From Cylindrospermum sp. NIES-4074 (lineage in GTDB: Bacteria > Cyanobacteriota > Cyanobacteriia > Cyanobacteriales > Nostocaceae), in contig AP018269.1 in assembly GCA_003994795.1 (NCBI GenBank), forward strand, positions 744,001 to 808,000: DNA of 64,000 bases, read 5' to 3'. How positions within the stretch are numbered: position 1 is the stretch's first letter; the number at the start of each line of letters is the position of its first letter. The translations under genes and the position numbers were made by a program. The notes below the pieces were generated by a model that made no database searches, was not told the origin of the DNA, and worked only from the letters and a program-made list of their open reading frames with translations. Below, piece after piece: positions 16,556 to 25,981 of the stretch.

Positions 16556-18910
16556 ATGGAATTTTCAATCGCTACACTCCTTGCCAATTTCACCGATGAT
16601 AAATTGGTAGCCCGTAAAGTTCTGGAAAAGAAACTTGGTTGCGAAGATGAACAGAGTTTACAAAAACTTCACATTGCCCTGGAGGTTTTGGAAAAAACCG
16701 GGATTTTGGTGAAAGAACGGGGTAAGTATCGCCGTGTGTCAGAAGAGGGATTGATTGAAGCAAAACTCCGTTGTTCTAGTAAGGGCTTTTGCTTTGCTAT
16801 TCAAGATGTCGAGGGGGCTGAGGATATTTATATCCGTGAAAGCCACCTGAGTAATGCTTGGAATGGCGATCGCGTTTTGGTGAGGGTTCTCAAAGAAGGT
16901 AGTCGTCGTCGCTCTCCCGAAGGGGAGGTGAAGCTGATTCTGGAACGCTCTAATCACACTTTGCTGGCACGGATTAAACAGGTAGAAGGCGGTTTCCGTG
17001 CTGTCCCCCTAGACGATCGCTTGCTGTTTGAACTCAAGCTGCAAACAAACGGCATGAAATTGGAAGAAGCGATCGATCACCTGGCCCATGTAGAAGTCTT
17101 GCGTTACCCCTTAGCCCAATATCCCCCACTGGGTCGGGTGGTGCAAATTTTGGGTAGCGATGCCGAAGCTGCTGCTGATATAGACTTGGTAACTTGTAAG
17201 CATGATTTAGCGCGTACATTCTCGGATAACGTCCTCGATGCAGCCTCAAAGTTACCCAAAAGGCTGTTGAAAGCAGACCTGAAAAATCGGCTGGATTTAC
17301 GTAATTTGTTTACCCTGACCATTGAAGGTGTCAATGGTGACTCCACTGTGGTAGAAAATGCTTTTAGCTGGGAAAAAACCTCAGATGGAGATTGGCGTTT
17401 GGGTGTTCACATTACTGATATTTCCCATTACATTCTACCTGATGAACCCTTAGATAGAGAAGCAATCAAGCGGGGTAAATCTGTGTATTTGGGAGAGTTA
17501 GTGTTGCCGATGTTGCCTGAAGCCGTAGCAGAACGCTGTTCTTTGGTTACCGGAAGCGATCGCCTAGCTCTTTCTTTTTTGATTACCATCGAACCGCAAT
17601 CAGGTGAAGTGCTAGATTGGGAAATTCAACCCAGTGTGATTAATGTAGACACTGCTGTCAGCAAACAACAAGCCCAAGCTATTCTCAACGCTAAACCAAC
17701 GAATGAATCTCCCCAGGTCATTAAAATCATCCAAGACCTGGAAAACTTAAGAAAAGCAGTCAAACAAGCCCGATTAGCTCGTGGTAGCTTGCAGTTGAAT
17801 CTGCCACCCAGCCAAAACCCCTACTATGATGAGGGGATTCTAGGGGCTGTGGTCGTGAATGATTTACCTGTGCGATCGCTTTTAACAGAGTTAGTGCTGC
17901 TAGTAAATCAATTGATAGCTAATCACTTGAGCGCCTTGGGAGTTCCCGCCATTTGGCGAGTTCAAGGCACACCCGATCCCGAAGATGTCCAAGAAATGCT
18001 GAAATTGGCGATTAATTTAGGTGTGGAACTGTCACTAGACCCAGAACTAGATATCCAACCCCTAGATTATCAACACTTAACCAGGGCTTTTGGCGAATCG
18101 GTATCTGAGCAAGTCCTCACCTACTTATTGCAAGATACCCTCAAGCCATCTGTCTACAGCACCACCAAAGGACAGCACTTCGGACTGGCTCTGCCACAAT
18201 ATATCCACTTTACTGCTCCTTTGCGGCGCTACCCAGATTTGCTCATGCAAAGGGTGTACCATACACTACTGGAACACGGGCGCGATCGCCGCAATACTCG
18301 TGTGAGAGACCGTGTTAACCTGCGCCATTCCTCTTGTCATGAGGAAATTAACTGGAATGTTCTCCCTCCCGAATTGCAACAAGAACTCCAAAGCGATTTA
18401 ACTAGGGTAATTATCCAGATTAACGACAGGGAGAAAGAAGTCCAAGAAGCCGAAGCCGATTTAGCTGGACTGCAAAAAGCCCAACTGATGAAACAGCGTA
18501 TTGGCCAAGTGTTTCATGGCGTCATCACTGGTGTTCAATCCTACGGTTTCTTTGTCGAAATTGAAGTCCCAGCCCCAGAAGTTGAAGCTGGTGCTAACCC
18601 TGGTGTACCCCTAAGAGTAGAAGGACTGGTACACGTCAGTTCCCTCAAAGACGATTGGTATGAATATCGCGCTAGACAACAAGCGTTATTTGGGCGGAAA
18701 AATCGCGCTTCCTATAGATTAGGCGATCGCGTAGCCGTGCAAGTTAAGAGTGTCGATTACTATCGTCAGCAAATTGATTTGGTCACCGTCGGCAGTGATG
18801 GCGTACCCAAAGGCTTGGGGATCAATGCTCATAATGAAGATATATCAGACATTTATTTAGCAAATGACATTGAGCCAGGTGACTTAGATCCTTATGGTGA
18901 TGATGAGTAA
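16556..18910 (+). CDS. RNB-domain protein of the ribonuclease II/R family (Zam-like)
   Basis: The 784-residue protein has an N-terminal winged-helix/cold-shock region, a central RNB domain (GVHITDISHYI, RGKSVYLGELVLPMLPE, and HFTAPLRRYPDLLMQR) and a C-terminal S1 domain from about residue 655. RNase II/R enzymes degrade RNA from the 3' end. Here the usual catalytic motif D-x5-D-x-D-D reads IEGVNGDSTVVENAF (256-270), so the metal-binding Asp residues are replaced (E257, E267, N268). That suggests weak or no nuclease activity. The length fits the Synechocystis Zam protein (acetazolamide resistance), which I recall as RNB-like. ubiX follows after 17 bp. Confidence 0.85.
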   Translation: MEFSIATLLANFTDDKLVARKVLEKKLGCEDEQSLQKLHIALEVLEKTGILVKERGKYRRVSEEGLIEAKLRCSSKGFCFAIQDVEGAEDIYIRESHLSNAWNGDRVLVRVLKEGSRRRSPEGEVKLILERSNHTLLARIKQVEGGFRAVPLDDRLLFELKLQTNGMKLEEAIDHLAHVEVLRYPLAQYPPLGRVVQILGSDAEAAADIDLVTCKHDLARTFSDNVLDAASKLPKRLLKADLKNRLDLRNLFTLTIEGVNGDSTVVENAFSWEKTSDGDWRLGVHITDISHYILPDEPLDREAIKRGKSVYLGELVLPMLPEAVAERCSLVTGSDRLALSFLITIEPQSGEVLDWEIQPSVINVDTAVSKQQAQAILNAKPTNESPQVIKIIQDLENLRKAVKQARLARGSLQLNLPPSQNPYYDEGILGAVVVNDLPVRSLLTELVLLVNQLIANHLSALGVPAIWRVQGTPDPEDVQEMLKLAINLGVELSLDPELDIQPLDYQHLTRAFGESVSEQVLTYLLQDTLKPSVYSTTKGQHFGLALPQYIHFTAPLRRYPDLLMQRVYHTLLEHGRDRRNTRVRDRVNLRHSSCHEEINWNVLPPELQQELQSDLTRVIIQINDREKEVQEAEADLAGLQKAQLMKQRIGQVFHGVITGVQSYGFFVEIEVPAPEVEAGANPGVPLRVEGLVHVSSLKDDWYEYRARQQALFGRKNRASYRLGDRVAVQVKSVDYYRQQIDLVTVGSDGVPKGLGINAHNEDISDIYLANDIEPGDLDPYGDDE

Positions 18911-18927
18911 ATACCCTGTATACCCGT

Positions 18928-19548
18928 GTGTCCAATAACATCAAACCCTTAATTTTAGGCGTATCAGGCGCATCGGGCCTGATTTACGCCGTTCGCGCTC
19001 TCAAATTTCTGCTAGAAGCAGAGTATGGGATTGAACTGGTTGCTTCCAAATCAAGCTATATGGTTTGGCAAGCAGAGCAGGATCTCCGGATGCCCCCAGA
19101 ACCAACTCAACAAGAGCAATTCTGGCGGGAGCAAGCCGGAGTTCCGCTATTGGGTAAACTACAATGCCATCCTTGGAGTGATGTTGGCGCCAATATCGCT
19201 AGTGGTTCCTTTCGGACTCTGGGGATGGTGATTATGCCCTGTAGTATGAGTACGGTAGCCAAGCTAGCAGGGGGCTTAAGTTCCGACTTACTAGAACGGG
19301 CAGCAGATGTTCAAATTAAAGAAGGTCGCAAGCTAGTCTTAGTCCCTCGTGAAACTCCTTTTAGCCTGATTCACCTGCGTAACTTAACAACCTTAGCCGA
19401 AGCTGGCGTGAGAGTTGTTCCCGCCATTCCTGCCTGGTATCACAACCCCCAAACCATTGAGGATTTAGTTGACTTTGTGGTTGCCCGTGCTTTAGATCAA
19501 CTAGATATTGACTGCATCCCTATTCAGCGCTGGCAAGGAAGAAAGTAA
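18928..19548 (+). CDS. ubiX: Flavin prenyltransferase UbiX
   Basis: UbiX attaches a dimethylallyl group to FMN, making the prenylated flavin cofactor used by UbiD-type decarboxylases. The 206-residue protein starts at GTG with LILGVSGASGLIYAVRAL, the FMN-binding glycine loop. It also has GSFRTLGMVIMPCSMSTVA and LVPRETPFSLIHLRN, the family's phosphate- and prenyl-binding blocks, and PAIPAWYHNPQTI near the end. It lies 17 bp after the RNB gene and is probably co-transcribed with it. Confidence 0.95.
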   Translation: MSNNIKPLILGVSGASGLIYAVRALKFLLEAEYGIELVASKSSYMVWQAEQDLRMPPEPTQQEQFWREQAGVPLLGKLQCHPWSDVGANIASGSFRTLGMVIMPCSMSTVAKLAGGLSSDLLERAADVQIKEGRKLVLVPRETPFSLIHLRNLTTLAEAGVRVVPAIPAWYHNPQTIEDLVDFVVARALDQLDIDCIPIQRWQGRK

Positions 19549-19660
19549 AAAGGTAAAAGTAAAAAGGTAAAACAAAGATAGAGTAACTTTTTACTTTTGC
19601 CCTTTACCTTTAACCTTTTACTTTCAAGAAATGACTTTTTACTTTTGCCTTTAACCTTTT
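19545..19660. repeat. AAAAGGTAAAAGT-type direct and inverted repeats
   Basis: Short AAAAGGTAAAAGT units are followed by their complement (ACTTTTGCCTTTAACCTTTT units). A long A/T stem between ubiX and the next gene can form. The last unit ends just before the next ATG. Confidence 0.75.
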
Positions 19661-19662
19661 CT

Positions 19663-20337
19663 ATGGCTGTAATTCGCTTAATTTTGTTAGTAGCGGTACT
19701 GGGAGGACTAACGCTGTTGTTAGCTCAAAATTGGTCGCCTCCCCTCTCCCTGGTATTTTTGGGTATGCGGACTCAAGCATTACCCCTTTCACTATGGATT
19801 TTGTTCAGTGCTACCGCTGGGGGTTTCACTTCCATATTGATTACCACTTTGTTTAAATTGTCCAACTTATTTCCAGGACAACAGCAAAAAATTTCATCCC
19901 CATCCCCATCAGCAGCAACTTCACGACCTGGGAAGGCAAATAGAAGAGAAGAACCTACACCCCCCCCTAAGAGTCCACCACCACCCGCTAGTAAAACTAA
20001 TTACACTACCAGTCAGGAATTTGATGATTGGGATACAAGTCGAAATCAAAATGACGATTGGGACTTTGAGGAAGAATCAGAGGAACAACCTACTCCCAAA
20101 ACGTCAGAACGAGGAAAAGCACCTGAAAGTGGCTCTCGATCCGGTTCAGTTTACTCCTACAGCTCCCAGGAACCAAAAAATACGGCTGTGGGCAAAACCG
20201 AATCTGTTTATGATGCTGATTATCGGGTAATCATCCCTCCTTATAAACCACCAACTACCAATCAGACAGATGAAGATGATTGGGATTTCTTTGATGACAA
20301 CGATTCTGAGGATGAAGATGAACGTCCCCGTCGGTGA
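19663..20337 (+). CDS. LapA-like membrane protein with acidic tail
   Basis: Reading from the ATG at 19663 gives 224 residues. Two transmembrane helices (LILLVAVLGGLTLLLAQN and LSLWILFSATAGGFTSILI) resemble the LapA/DUF1049 two-helix domain. The remaining two thirds are a disordered, Pro/Ser-rich, strongly acidic cytoplasmic or lumenal tail with repeated DDWD motifs. An upstream TTG is in frame but would place repeat DNA in the coding region. The function is unknown. Confidence 0.7.
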   Translation: MAVIRLILLVAVLGGLTLLLAQNWSPPLSLVFLGMRTQALPLSLWILFSATAGGFTSILITTLFKLSNLFPGQQQKISSPSPSAATSRPGKANRREEPTPPPKSPPPPASKTNYTTSQEFDDWDTSRNQNDDWDFEEESEEQPTPKTSERGKAPESGSRSGSVYSYSSQEPKNTAVGKTESVYDADYRVIIPPYKPPTTNQTDEDDWDFFDDNDSEDEDERPRR

Positions 20338-20424
20338 GCCTAGTGCAGTATAGCGAAAATTACTAACTACTGATATTCAACTCAAAAGCTTCATATCTAA
20401 AGATTTCTTTTTTTTGCCCCTTGC

Positions 20425-20652
20425 CTATTTGATGCCACACTGCTCTCGTGACTCTTGCTTGACTTTACCTGTCATAGCAGCTTCCTGCAAAGTCATAAAA
20501 GCATTAAAATCTTCCAAGTCATACTGGGTAGTTAAAAGTTGTCGTAGTTTATTTTCTGCTTCCACAGTCAAATAGCCAGTTACTAAAGCTTTTTGCACAA
20601 CATCCCGAATTCGAGTCATGGCTGAGACCTCATTCATACCACATTGATTCAT
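20425..20652 (-). CDS. Small conserved cyanobacterial protein
   Basis: The 75-residue soluble protein has a helix-rich core, TRIRDVVQKALVTGYLTVEA then LRQLLTTQYDLEDFNAFMTL, that I recall from many cyanobacterial genomes without a known function. AAGG precedes the first ATG; inner Met codons at residues 6 and 12 are possible starts. It is monocistronic, and the upstream spacer carries its promoter. Confidence 0.7.
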   Translation of the reverse strand: MNQCGMNEVSAMTRIRDVVQKALVTGYLTVEAENKLRQLLTTQYDLEDFNAFMTLQEAAMTGKVKQESREQCGIK

Positions 20653-21038
20653 TTGGCCTTACTCAGGTGAGAACAGTTACTGTAGACAATCTCGGAAAGT
20701 TAGTCATGCTTTACACTTTCACGAAAACACTTAATTGATTGTGGCTTGCTATAACTAAATTTTAGAAGGATAACACTGTGCTTTAAAAAACAATGTATTG
20801 TATGCAACTAAAATTCACCTGCCATAGATAGTCCTGCTTTTTATATAGACATAATATATTTCCTTAAAGTTTCAAACAAGCTATATTAAATTTCCGTTAA
20901 GTCTAACGATACCGAAACAGCAACGGCTAAGTCACCTAACGACAGTTATTAAATTCGTTAGAATTTCATCGTTAATTTATTCTCACTTCATTAAATAATC
21001 GTTAATATATTGTTTGAGTTACTTTCACTACACCAAAA
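20653..21038. other. Divergent promoter spacer
   Basis: The 386-bp AT-rich stretch lies between divergent genes. Near-identical CGTTAATTTATT and CGTTAATATATT segments occur at about 20970-21010, just before the NB-ARC gene, and could be regulator sites. No gene is seen. Confidence 0.5.
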
Positions 21039-22628
21039 ATGCTAATGTCAGCAGGTGATTCAACGCAAAAAGAAACGGAATTTATAGAAGCTAAAAATAA
21101 CTGGGAGTTAGAGAAATTATACGTAGATTTAGCTTCAGCAAAGGGAAAAGCTCTAACACCTGTAGAAAAGAAATTTCTCAGAGGTTTGCTTTGTGGTTGT
21201 AGCCCTGCGGAAATTGCTAGCATAGTTTATAAAAGTCGTAGTAGCAGCACCGTTAGAGTTTATCTTTCTAATGGTTTATACAAATACATAGAAGAGATGC
21301 TGAGTAACGAAGTGGGATACTCAGTTAAGGTAAAAAATTGGAGTCGCGTAACTCATTTGCTAGAAAAAGCTGGATACAAGAAAAATTGGTTTCAAGTACA
21401 ACCAACAATTACCCTAATAAAAACAACCATAGATCAAGATACAGATTTACTAGAAATTAAATCCGCGCAAGTCCAAGATTGGGGTGAAGCAATTGATGTT
21501 AGTGGATTCTTCGGCAGGACGGCAGAACTGACAACGGTTGCAGAATGGGTGGTGCAAGACCGCTGTCGGTTAGTGGTAGTTTTAGGTATGGGTGGAATTG
21601 GTAAAACTGCTTTTTCAATCAAGCTGGCGGAGGATATCCAAAACAATTTCGATTATGTTATCTGGCGATCGCTAAGTTTTGCATCCCCCCTAGAGGGGAT
21701 GTTGAATCAACTCATAGAAATTTTATCCCCAAATGCACAGATCAGCAGCGCAGATACTATTGAGAGCAAAATTTCCCAACTAATTGATTGTTTGCGCCGT
21801 TCCCGTTGTCTTTTAGTCTTAGATAATTTTGATGCAATTTTGGGTAGTAGCGATGGAAATGAAACACCAGCATCATCTTACGTCCTTTCTCAAATTCGCT
21901 GTCGCCAAGGTTATGAAGGTTATGGGGAGTTAATTCGACGGATAGGAGACTCCCAACATCAAAGCTGCTTATTGTTAACCAGTCGAGAAAAACCGCCAGA
22001 AATTGCGGCAATTGAAGGAAAAAAGCTACCTGTTCGCTCTTTTAAAATGACTGGTTTAAGTAAAAAAGAAAGTATTTTAATCCTCAAAACTAAAGGATTT
22101 GCAGACTGCAAACAGGAAGAATGTAGAGTATTAATTGACTGGTATGCAGGTAATCCGTTATTTATTAAATTAGTTGCTTCTACAATTCAAGAATTATTTG
22201 GTGGCAGTATCTATGAATTTGTCGAACAAGGAACTATAGTTTTTGGCGATATTCGCAGGATTTTGGATCAGCAATTTAATCGTTTATCTGATTTAGAAAG
22301 GCAGGTGATGTACTGGCTAGCACTTAATCAAGATTTTGTCCCTGTGCAGAATTTACCAAGAGATATCATACCAGGGTTATCGCCCCGACTATCCCAAAGA
22401 TTAATATTAGAGGCAATAGAATTATTACAAAAGCGTTCGCTCATCGAAAAACAAGCCGCCAACTTTTACTCAACGCCAGTGTGGATGGAGTATGTAATTC
22501 AACGCTTATTGGAGGAAAATTTTAAATTAAGTGAAGAGAAAGAGAAGGGCTTATTGATGGGTAATACAATTTTTGCAGCACAACTAAAAAACTACATTCG
22601 TGAAAATTGCCTTAATGCGGAGAAGTAA
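21039..22628 (+). CDS. NB-ARC (STAND) ATPase with N-terminal helix-turn-helix, no WD40 tail
   Basis: The 529-residue protein begins with a domain like those heading cyanobacterial NB-ARC/WD40 proteins (residues about 15-110: LTPVEKKFLRGLLCGCSPAE, then VRVYLSNGLYKYIEE). An NB-ARC domain follows, with FFGRTAELTTVAEW, P-loop GMGGIGKT at 183-190, Walker B RCLLVLDNFDAIL, and LLLTSREKPPE. A winged-helix region ends the protein. The usual C-terminal repeat sensor is absent and the frame ends cleanly, so this is either a short form or a natural truncation. STAND proteins act in signalling, defence or cell death. aroK starts 6 bp after its stop. Confidence 0.88.
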   Translation: MLMSAGDSTQKETEFIEAKNNWELEKLYVDLASAKGKALTPVEKKFLRGLLCGCSPAEIASIVYKSRSSSTVRVYLSNGLYKYIEEMLSNEVGYSVKVKNWSRVTHLLEKAGYKKNWFQVQPTITLIKTTIDQDTDLLEIKSAQVQDWGEAIDVSGFFGRTAELTTVAEWVVQDRCRLVVVLGMGGIGKTAFSIKLAEDIQNNFDYVIWRSLSFASPLEGMLNQLIEILSPNAQISSADTIESKISQLIDCLRRSRCLLVLDNFDAILGSSDGNETPASSYVLSQIRCRQGYEGYGELIRRIGDSQHQSCLLLTSREKPPEIAAIEGKKLPVRSFKMTGLSKKESILILKTKGFADCKQEECRVLIDWYAGNPLFIKLVASTIQELFGGSIYEFVEQGTIVFGDIRRILDQQFNRLSDLERQVMYWLALNQDFVPVQNLPRDIIPGLSPRLSQRLILEAIELLQKRSLIEKQAANFYSTPVWMEYVIQRLLEENFKLSEEKEKGLLMGNTIFAAQLKNYIRENCLNAEK

Positions 22629-22634
22629 ATTATA

Positions 22635-23216
22635 GTGAGTAGCTTATTACAAGGAGTCAATCTATACTTAATTGGGATGATGGGTGTTGGTAAGACGACG
22701 GTAGGACGCTTACTAGCTCAACAGCTTGGTTATGGGTTTGTGGATACGGATAATGTGATTGTCCAAGCGGCAGGTAAATCTATCAATGAAATATTTGCTG
22801 ATCAAGGGGAAGCGGCTTTTCGCCAGTTGGAGAGTGATGTACTGGCACAAGTCTGTGCTTTTACTAAGTTAACTATAGCAACTGGTGGGGGCATTGTTCT
22901 GCGGCGAGAAAACTGGAGTTATCTGCACCACGGTTTGATTGTGTGGTTAGATGTGCCTGTGGATTTGCTTTTGACCCGTTTAGCAGAGGATAACACCAGA
23001 CCTTTGTTGCAAGATGCTGATCCGAGTGGTAAATTGCGATCGCTTCTTGAACAACGCCAACCACTTTACAAACAAGCAGATTTACGCATCACTGTACAAG
23101 CAGAAGAAACGCCAGAACAAGTTGCTGCGAGAGTTATGGAAGCCATTCCCAGCGTTCTCAAACCACAAGTTGCTCACAATCACATCTCTACAGAGGAGCA
23201 AAGTCATAGCCAGTAG
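22635..23216 (+). CDS. aroK: Shikimate kinase
   Basis: The enzyme phosphorylates shikimate at O3 in the pathway to chorismate and aromatic amino acids. The 193-residue protein begins at GTG and shows the P-loop GMMGVGKTT, the shikimate-binding DTDNVI and FRQLE, ATGGGIVLR, and the LID region RPLL. The length is typical with a short C-terminal extension. It is 6 bp downstream of the NB-ARC gene and may be translated from the same transcript. Its last 29 bp overlap the convergent solute-binding gene. Confidence 0.95.
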   Translation: MSSLLQGVNLYLIGMMGVGKTTVGRLLAQQLGYGFVDTDNVIVQAAGKSINEIFADQGEAAFRQLESDVLAQVCAFTKLTIATGGGIVLRRENWSYLHHGLIVWLDVPVDLLLTRLAEDNTRPLLQDADPSGKLRSLLEQRQPLYKQADLRITVQAEETPEQVAARVMEAIPSVLKPQVAHNHISTEEQSHSQ

Positions 23217-24582
23217 CAGAATTGCTTTTTGGTTGCACCTTAACTAATATAGCTTTGCCTTTGATATCACCTGATGGCTGAAATGCGATTTGGCCTGTAG
23301 CACCATTGACTGAGAAACTGGGACTATGCAGCACTTTTTGTAATTCTTCTCGGTTGTTACTTTGCTGCAAACCTTTAGTAATTGCCGTAGTCGCATCATA
23401 AGCTGTTGCTGTTCGCCAATTAACGGTTCCACCCCAAAGTTTTGCGGCATTTTGGGAAAAAGGATTGTTGGGAATAGCTGTAGGATGCCAAGGTACAGTA
23501 ATTACCATGCCGTTGATATCTCCTTTCCCCTCTTTGAGAGTCTGGAAGGTGTATAAAGTGGGACTGGCAAACAGTGTTAATTTGCCTTGATTTGCTGCTG
23601 CTAGTTCTAAAGCTTTGTTAATTCTGCCGATATAAGGAGCTAACACCAAACTATCAGCACCACTACTAATTAATTGAGACATCATTACAGTAGAGTTAAA
23701 ATTGGCAGCAGAAAGATCGCAATTGGTAGGATTAATCTTGCCACCTCCTGCTGTGATATTTTTGACTAACTCATCCCTAAAAGACTGATTATCAATCGAT
23801 TTAGAATCCGCACAAATGGCAATATTGGTTTTGCGGGCTGTTTTAAGAGTATATGCAGCAAGCTGTTCCGCTTGGGAGCCAATATTGGGAACAGTGCGGA
23901 ATACATAGCTGCCAATACCAGAAAGATTTTGGGCAAAACTGGTGGGAGAGATCATGACTAACTCTCCCTGTTGATATGTTGGAGCCGCAGCAATGGAAGC
24001 GTTGCTGGCATTATGTCCGACTACAGCCAGAATGCGAGAATCCTTGACAAATTGGCTGGCTACCTGTTGAGCAAGGTTGGGATCATTATCATCATTAGCG
24101 ATCGCCACCTGCAACAGCTTACCATTGATGCCACCACTGCGATTGATCTCATCTTGGGCCTGCGCCACACCCCGGAGGATTTCTTTCGCTACATCTAGAT
24201 TGCCACCAATCGGCACACTTACCCCAATTTTGAGATATTTACTACTGTCACCCAGAGAATTATTTCAATAAATTAATGTTTCTGGATCGTTGCGATTTTT
24301 GAGCAGGGATGCTTGAAAATTATTTTTAGCAGTGGCTAAATCACCTTTAGCAAAAGCCTGTACTCCTGCTTCTTTCTCACGACTTGTGTCAGCTGTAACT
24401 AAAATTTTCTCACCTAAACTGATCTGCGCTGATGTCGAACCCAAATTTGGTTGAGGATTCGTGCTTAATGTTGGAGTAGTCGTTCCGGAAAATTGTTTCC
24501 ACAACCAGAAGCCAGCACCCAGAAAAACACTGGTACACAACAGAGAGAGAATCAGCAGTTTCGTTTCCTTCTGAGAATTCAT
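23188..24582 (-). pseudogene. ABC transporter substrate-binding protein (LIV family), interrupted by one stop
   Basis: Reading from 24582, residues 1-105 give a membrane anchor (ILSLLCTSVFLGAGFWLW), a linker and a helical segment ending DPETLIY. A TGA follows (24265-24267). The same frame then continues without a break as NNSLGDSSKYLKIGVSVPIG and a complete periplasmic-binding domain of the branched-chain amino acid receptor type (DDNDPNLAQQVASQFV, VVGHNASNASIAAAP, MISPTSFAQ). Family members I recall read LIYLNN here, so one T-to-G change (TTA to TGA) would explain the break. A GTG at 24216 could start the downstream part, but that product lacks the export signal. Confidence 0.85.
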
Positions 24583-24940
24583 AGGTTAATTAATACCTTT
24601 AAAAGTAAAATTAATACTTAGTGAATATCCTCATATCAATAATATAAGAAGTATCTCACCATTATCTTCTGGTTCCATTGTTAACCTGTGTGAGGAGATG
24701 AGGCAAGTATAAAAATAAATATTAAATGACTGATGTACACCCTAATATCTACATTCCGAATTGTCTAGTTATTTTTTCACCAGAAAAATTTAGCTTGAAT
24801 TTCCCACTCTAACAGCTTAATTTCTTGGTCGGCAAATATACCAAGATTAAATTTGTTACTCGACTTTAGCAAGAGAGATTGTTACAGGCTCCAAAGTCTT
24901 CTACACTGACTTGATAGGTTTTAAGTCTCAACAGCTCTTC
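24583..24940. other. Spacer upstream of argB
   Basis: The 358-bp AT-rich divergent spacer has no gene. It must hold promoters for argB and for the broken solute-binding gene. I see no clear regulator site. Confidence 0.5.
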
Positions 24941-25837
24941 ATGATGGTTAACGATAGAGAGTACATCAGGCAAGCTGAAGCCACCCGCGTGCGCGTTCTA
25001 AGCGAAGCACTACCTTACATTCAACAGTTCGCTGGTCGTACCGTTGTTGTCAAGTACGGTGGCGCAGCGATGAAAGAAAGCACCCTTAAAGATAAAGTCA
25101 TCCGCGACATTGTATTTTTATCTTGCGTCGGCCTGCGACCAATATTAGTACATGGTGGTGGGCCAGAAATTAACAGTTGGTTAGATAAACTGGGTATCGA
25201 ACCACAGTTTAAAAATGGTCTGCGAGTTACTGATGCTGCCACAATGGATGTGGTAGAAATGGTTTTAGTGGGTCGAGTTAATAAAGAGATTGTTTCGCTG
25301 ATTAACCAAGCTGGAGGTTTGGCGGTGGGGCTTTGCGGCAAAGATGGTAACTTGTTTACAGCCCGTCCCCAAGGCCAAGAAGGCATCGGTTTTGTGGGCG
25401 AAGTCAGCAATGTGAATATCAAAATTTTGGATACTCTATCTAAAAATGGCTATATTCCGGTAGTTTCGAGTGTCGCTGCTGACGAAACGGGGCAAGCTTA
25501 CAACATTAATGCTGATACTGTAGCTGGGGAAATAGCTGCTGCACTAGGGGCAGAGAAATTGATTTTGCTGACGGATACCCAAGGTATTCTCAAGGATTAT
25601 AAAGACCCGTCTACCTTGATTCCTAAATTAGATATTCGGGAAGCTCGCGAACTGATTACCAGCGGTGTAGTTAGTGGGGGGATGATTCCCAAAGTGAATT
25701 GTTGTGTGCGATCGCTTGCTCAAGGAGTAAAAGCCGCACACATCATTGATGGACGCATTCCCCATGCTTTACTGCTAGAAATCTTTACTGATGTGGGGAT
25801 CGGCAGCATGATTCTCGGTTCTCAGTACGCTTCCTAA
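24941..25837 (+). CDS. argB: Acetylglutamate kinase
   Basis: The enzyme phosphorylates N-acetyl-L-glutamate, the controlling step of arginine synthesis. In cyanobacteria it is activated by binding PII (GlnB) and inhibited by arginine. The 298-residue protein from ATG 24941 keeps the N-terminal helix of the arginine-sensitive hexameric class ([20 protein letters not shown]). It also has [40 protein letters not shown] and GVSGGMIPK-type motifs (here [10 protein letters not shown]). The closely spaced ATGATG is chosen over an upstream TTG because it matches family N-termini. Confidence 0.96.
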   Translation: MMVNDREYIRQAEATRVRVLSEALPYIQQFAGRTVVVKYGGAAMKESTLKDKVIRDIVFLSCVGLRPILVHGGGPEINSWLDKLGIEPQFKNGLRVTDAATMDVVEMVLVGRVNKEIVSLINQAGGLAVGLCGKDGNLFTARPQGQEGIGFVGEVSNVNIKILDTLSKNGYIPVVSSVAADETGQAYNINADTVAGEIAAALGAEKLILLTDTQGILKDYKDPSTLIPKLDIREARELITSGVVSGGMIPKVNCCVRSLAQGVKAAHIIDGRIPHALLLEIFTDVGIGSMILGSQYAS

Positions 25838-25844
25838 ACCTGAT

Positions 25845-25862
25845 GGTGGGCACTTGCCCACC
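25845..25862. repeat. Short hairpin after argB
   Basis: GGTGGGC and GCCCACC form a 7-bp stem with a 4-nt loop 7 bp after the argB stop. No T tract follows on the plus strand, so termination is uncertain. Confidence 0.5.
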
Positions 25863-25981
25863 TAAAAAATACTGTATAAATAAAAATCTGAATCTAACTT
25901 AATGTTGCCATCTGCCAAAAAGATGCCAAAAAGCTATGTGGCATTGGCAAAATAAAGGTATTGCCGATTGGTGTAGGAATC

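Noticed and set aside
23188-24216. Independent complete binding-protein gene from GTG 24216
   Set aside because: The upstream frame is continuous except for one TGA and supplies the anchor the family has, so a broken single gene is the better reading.
25021-25422. 133-residue frame opposite to argB
   Set aside because: Shadow of a strongly conserved gene.
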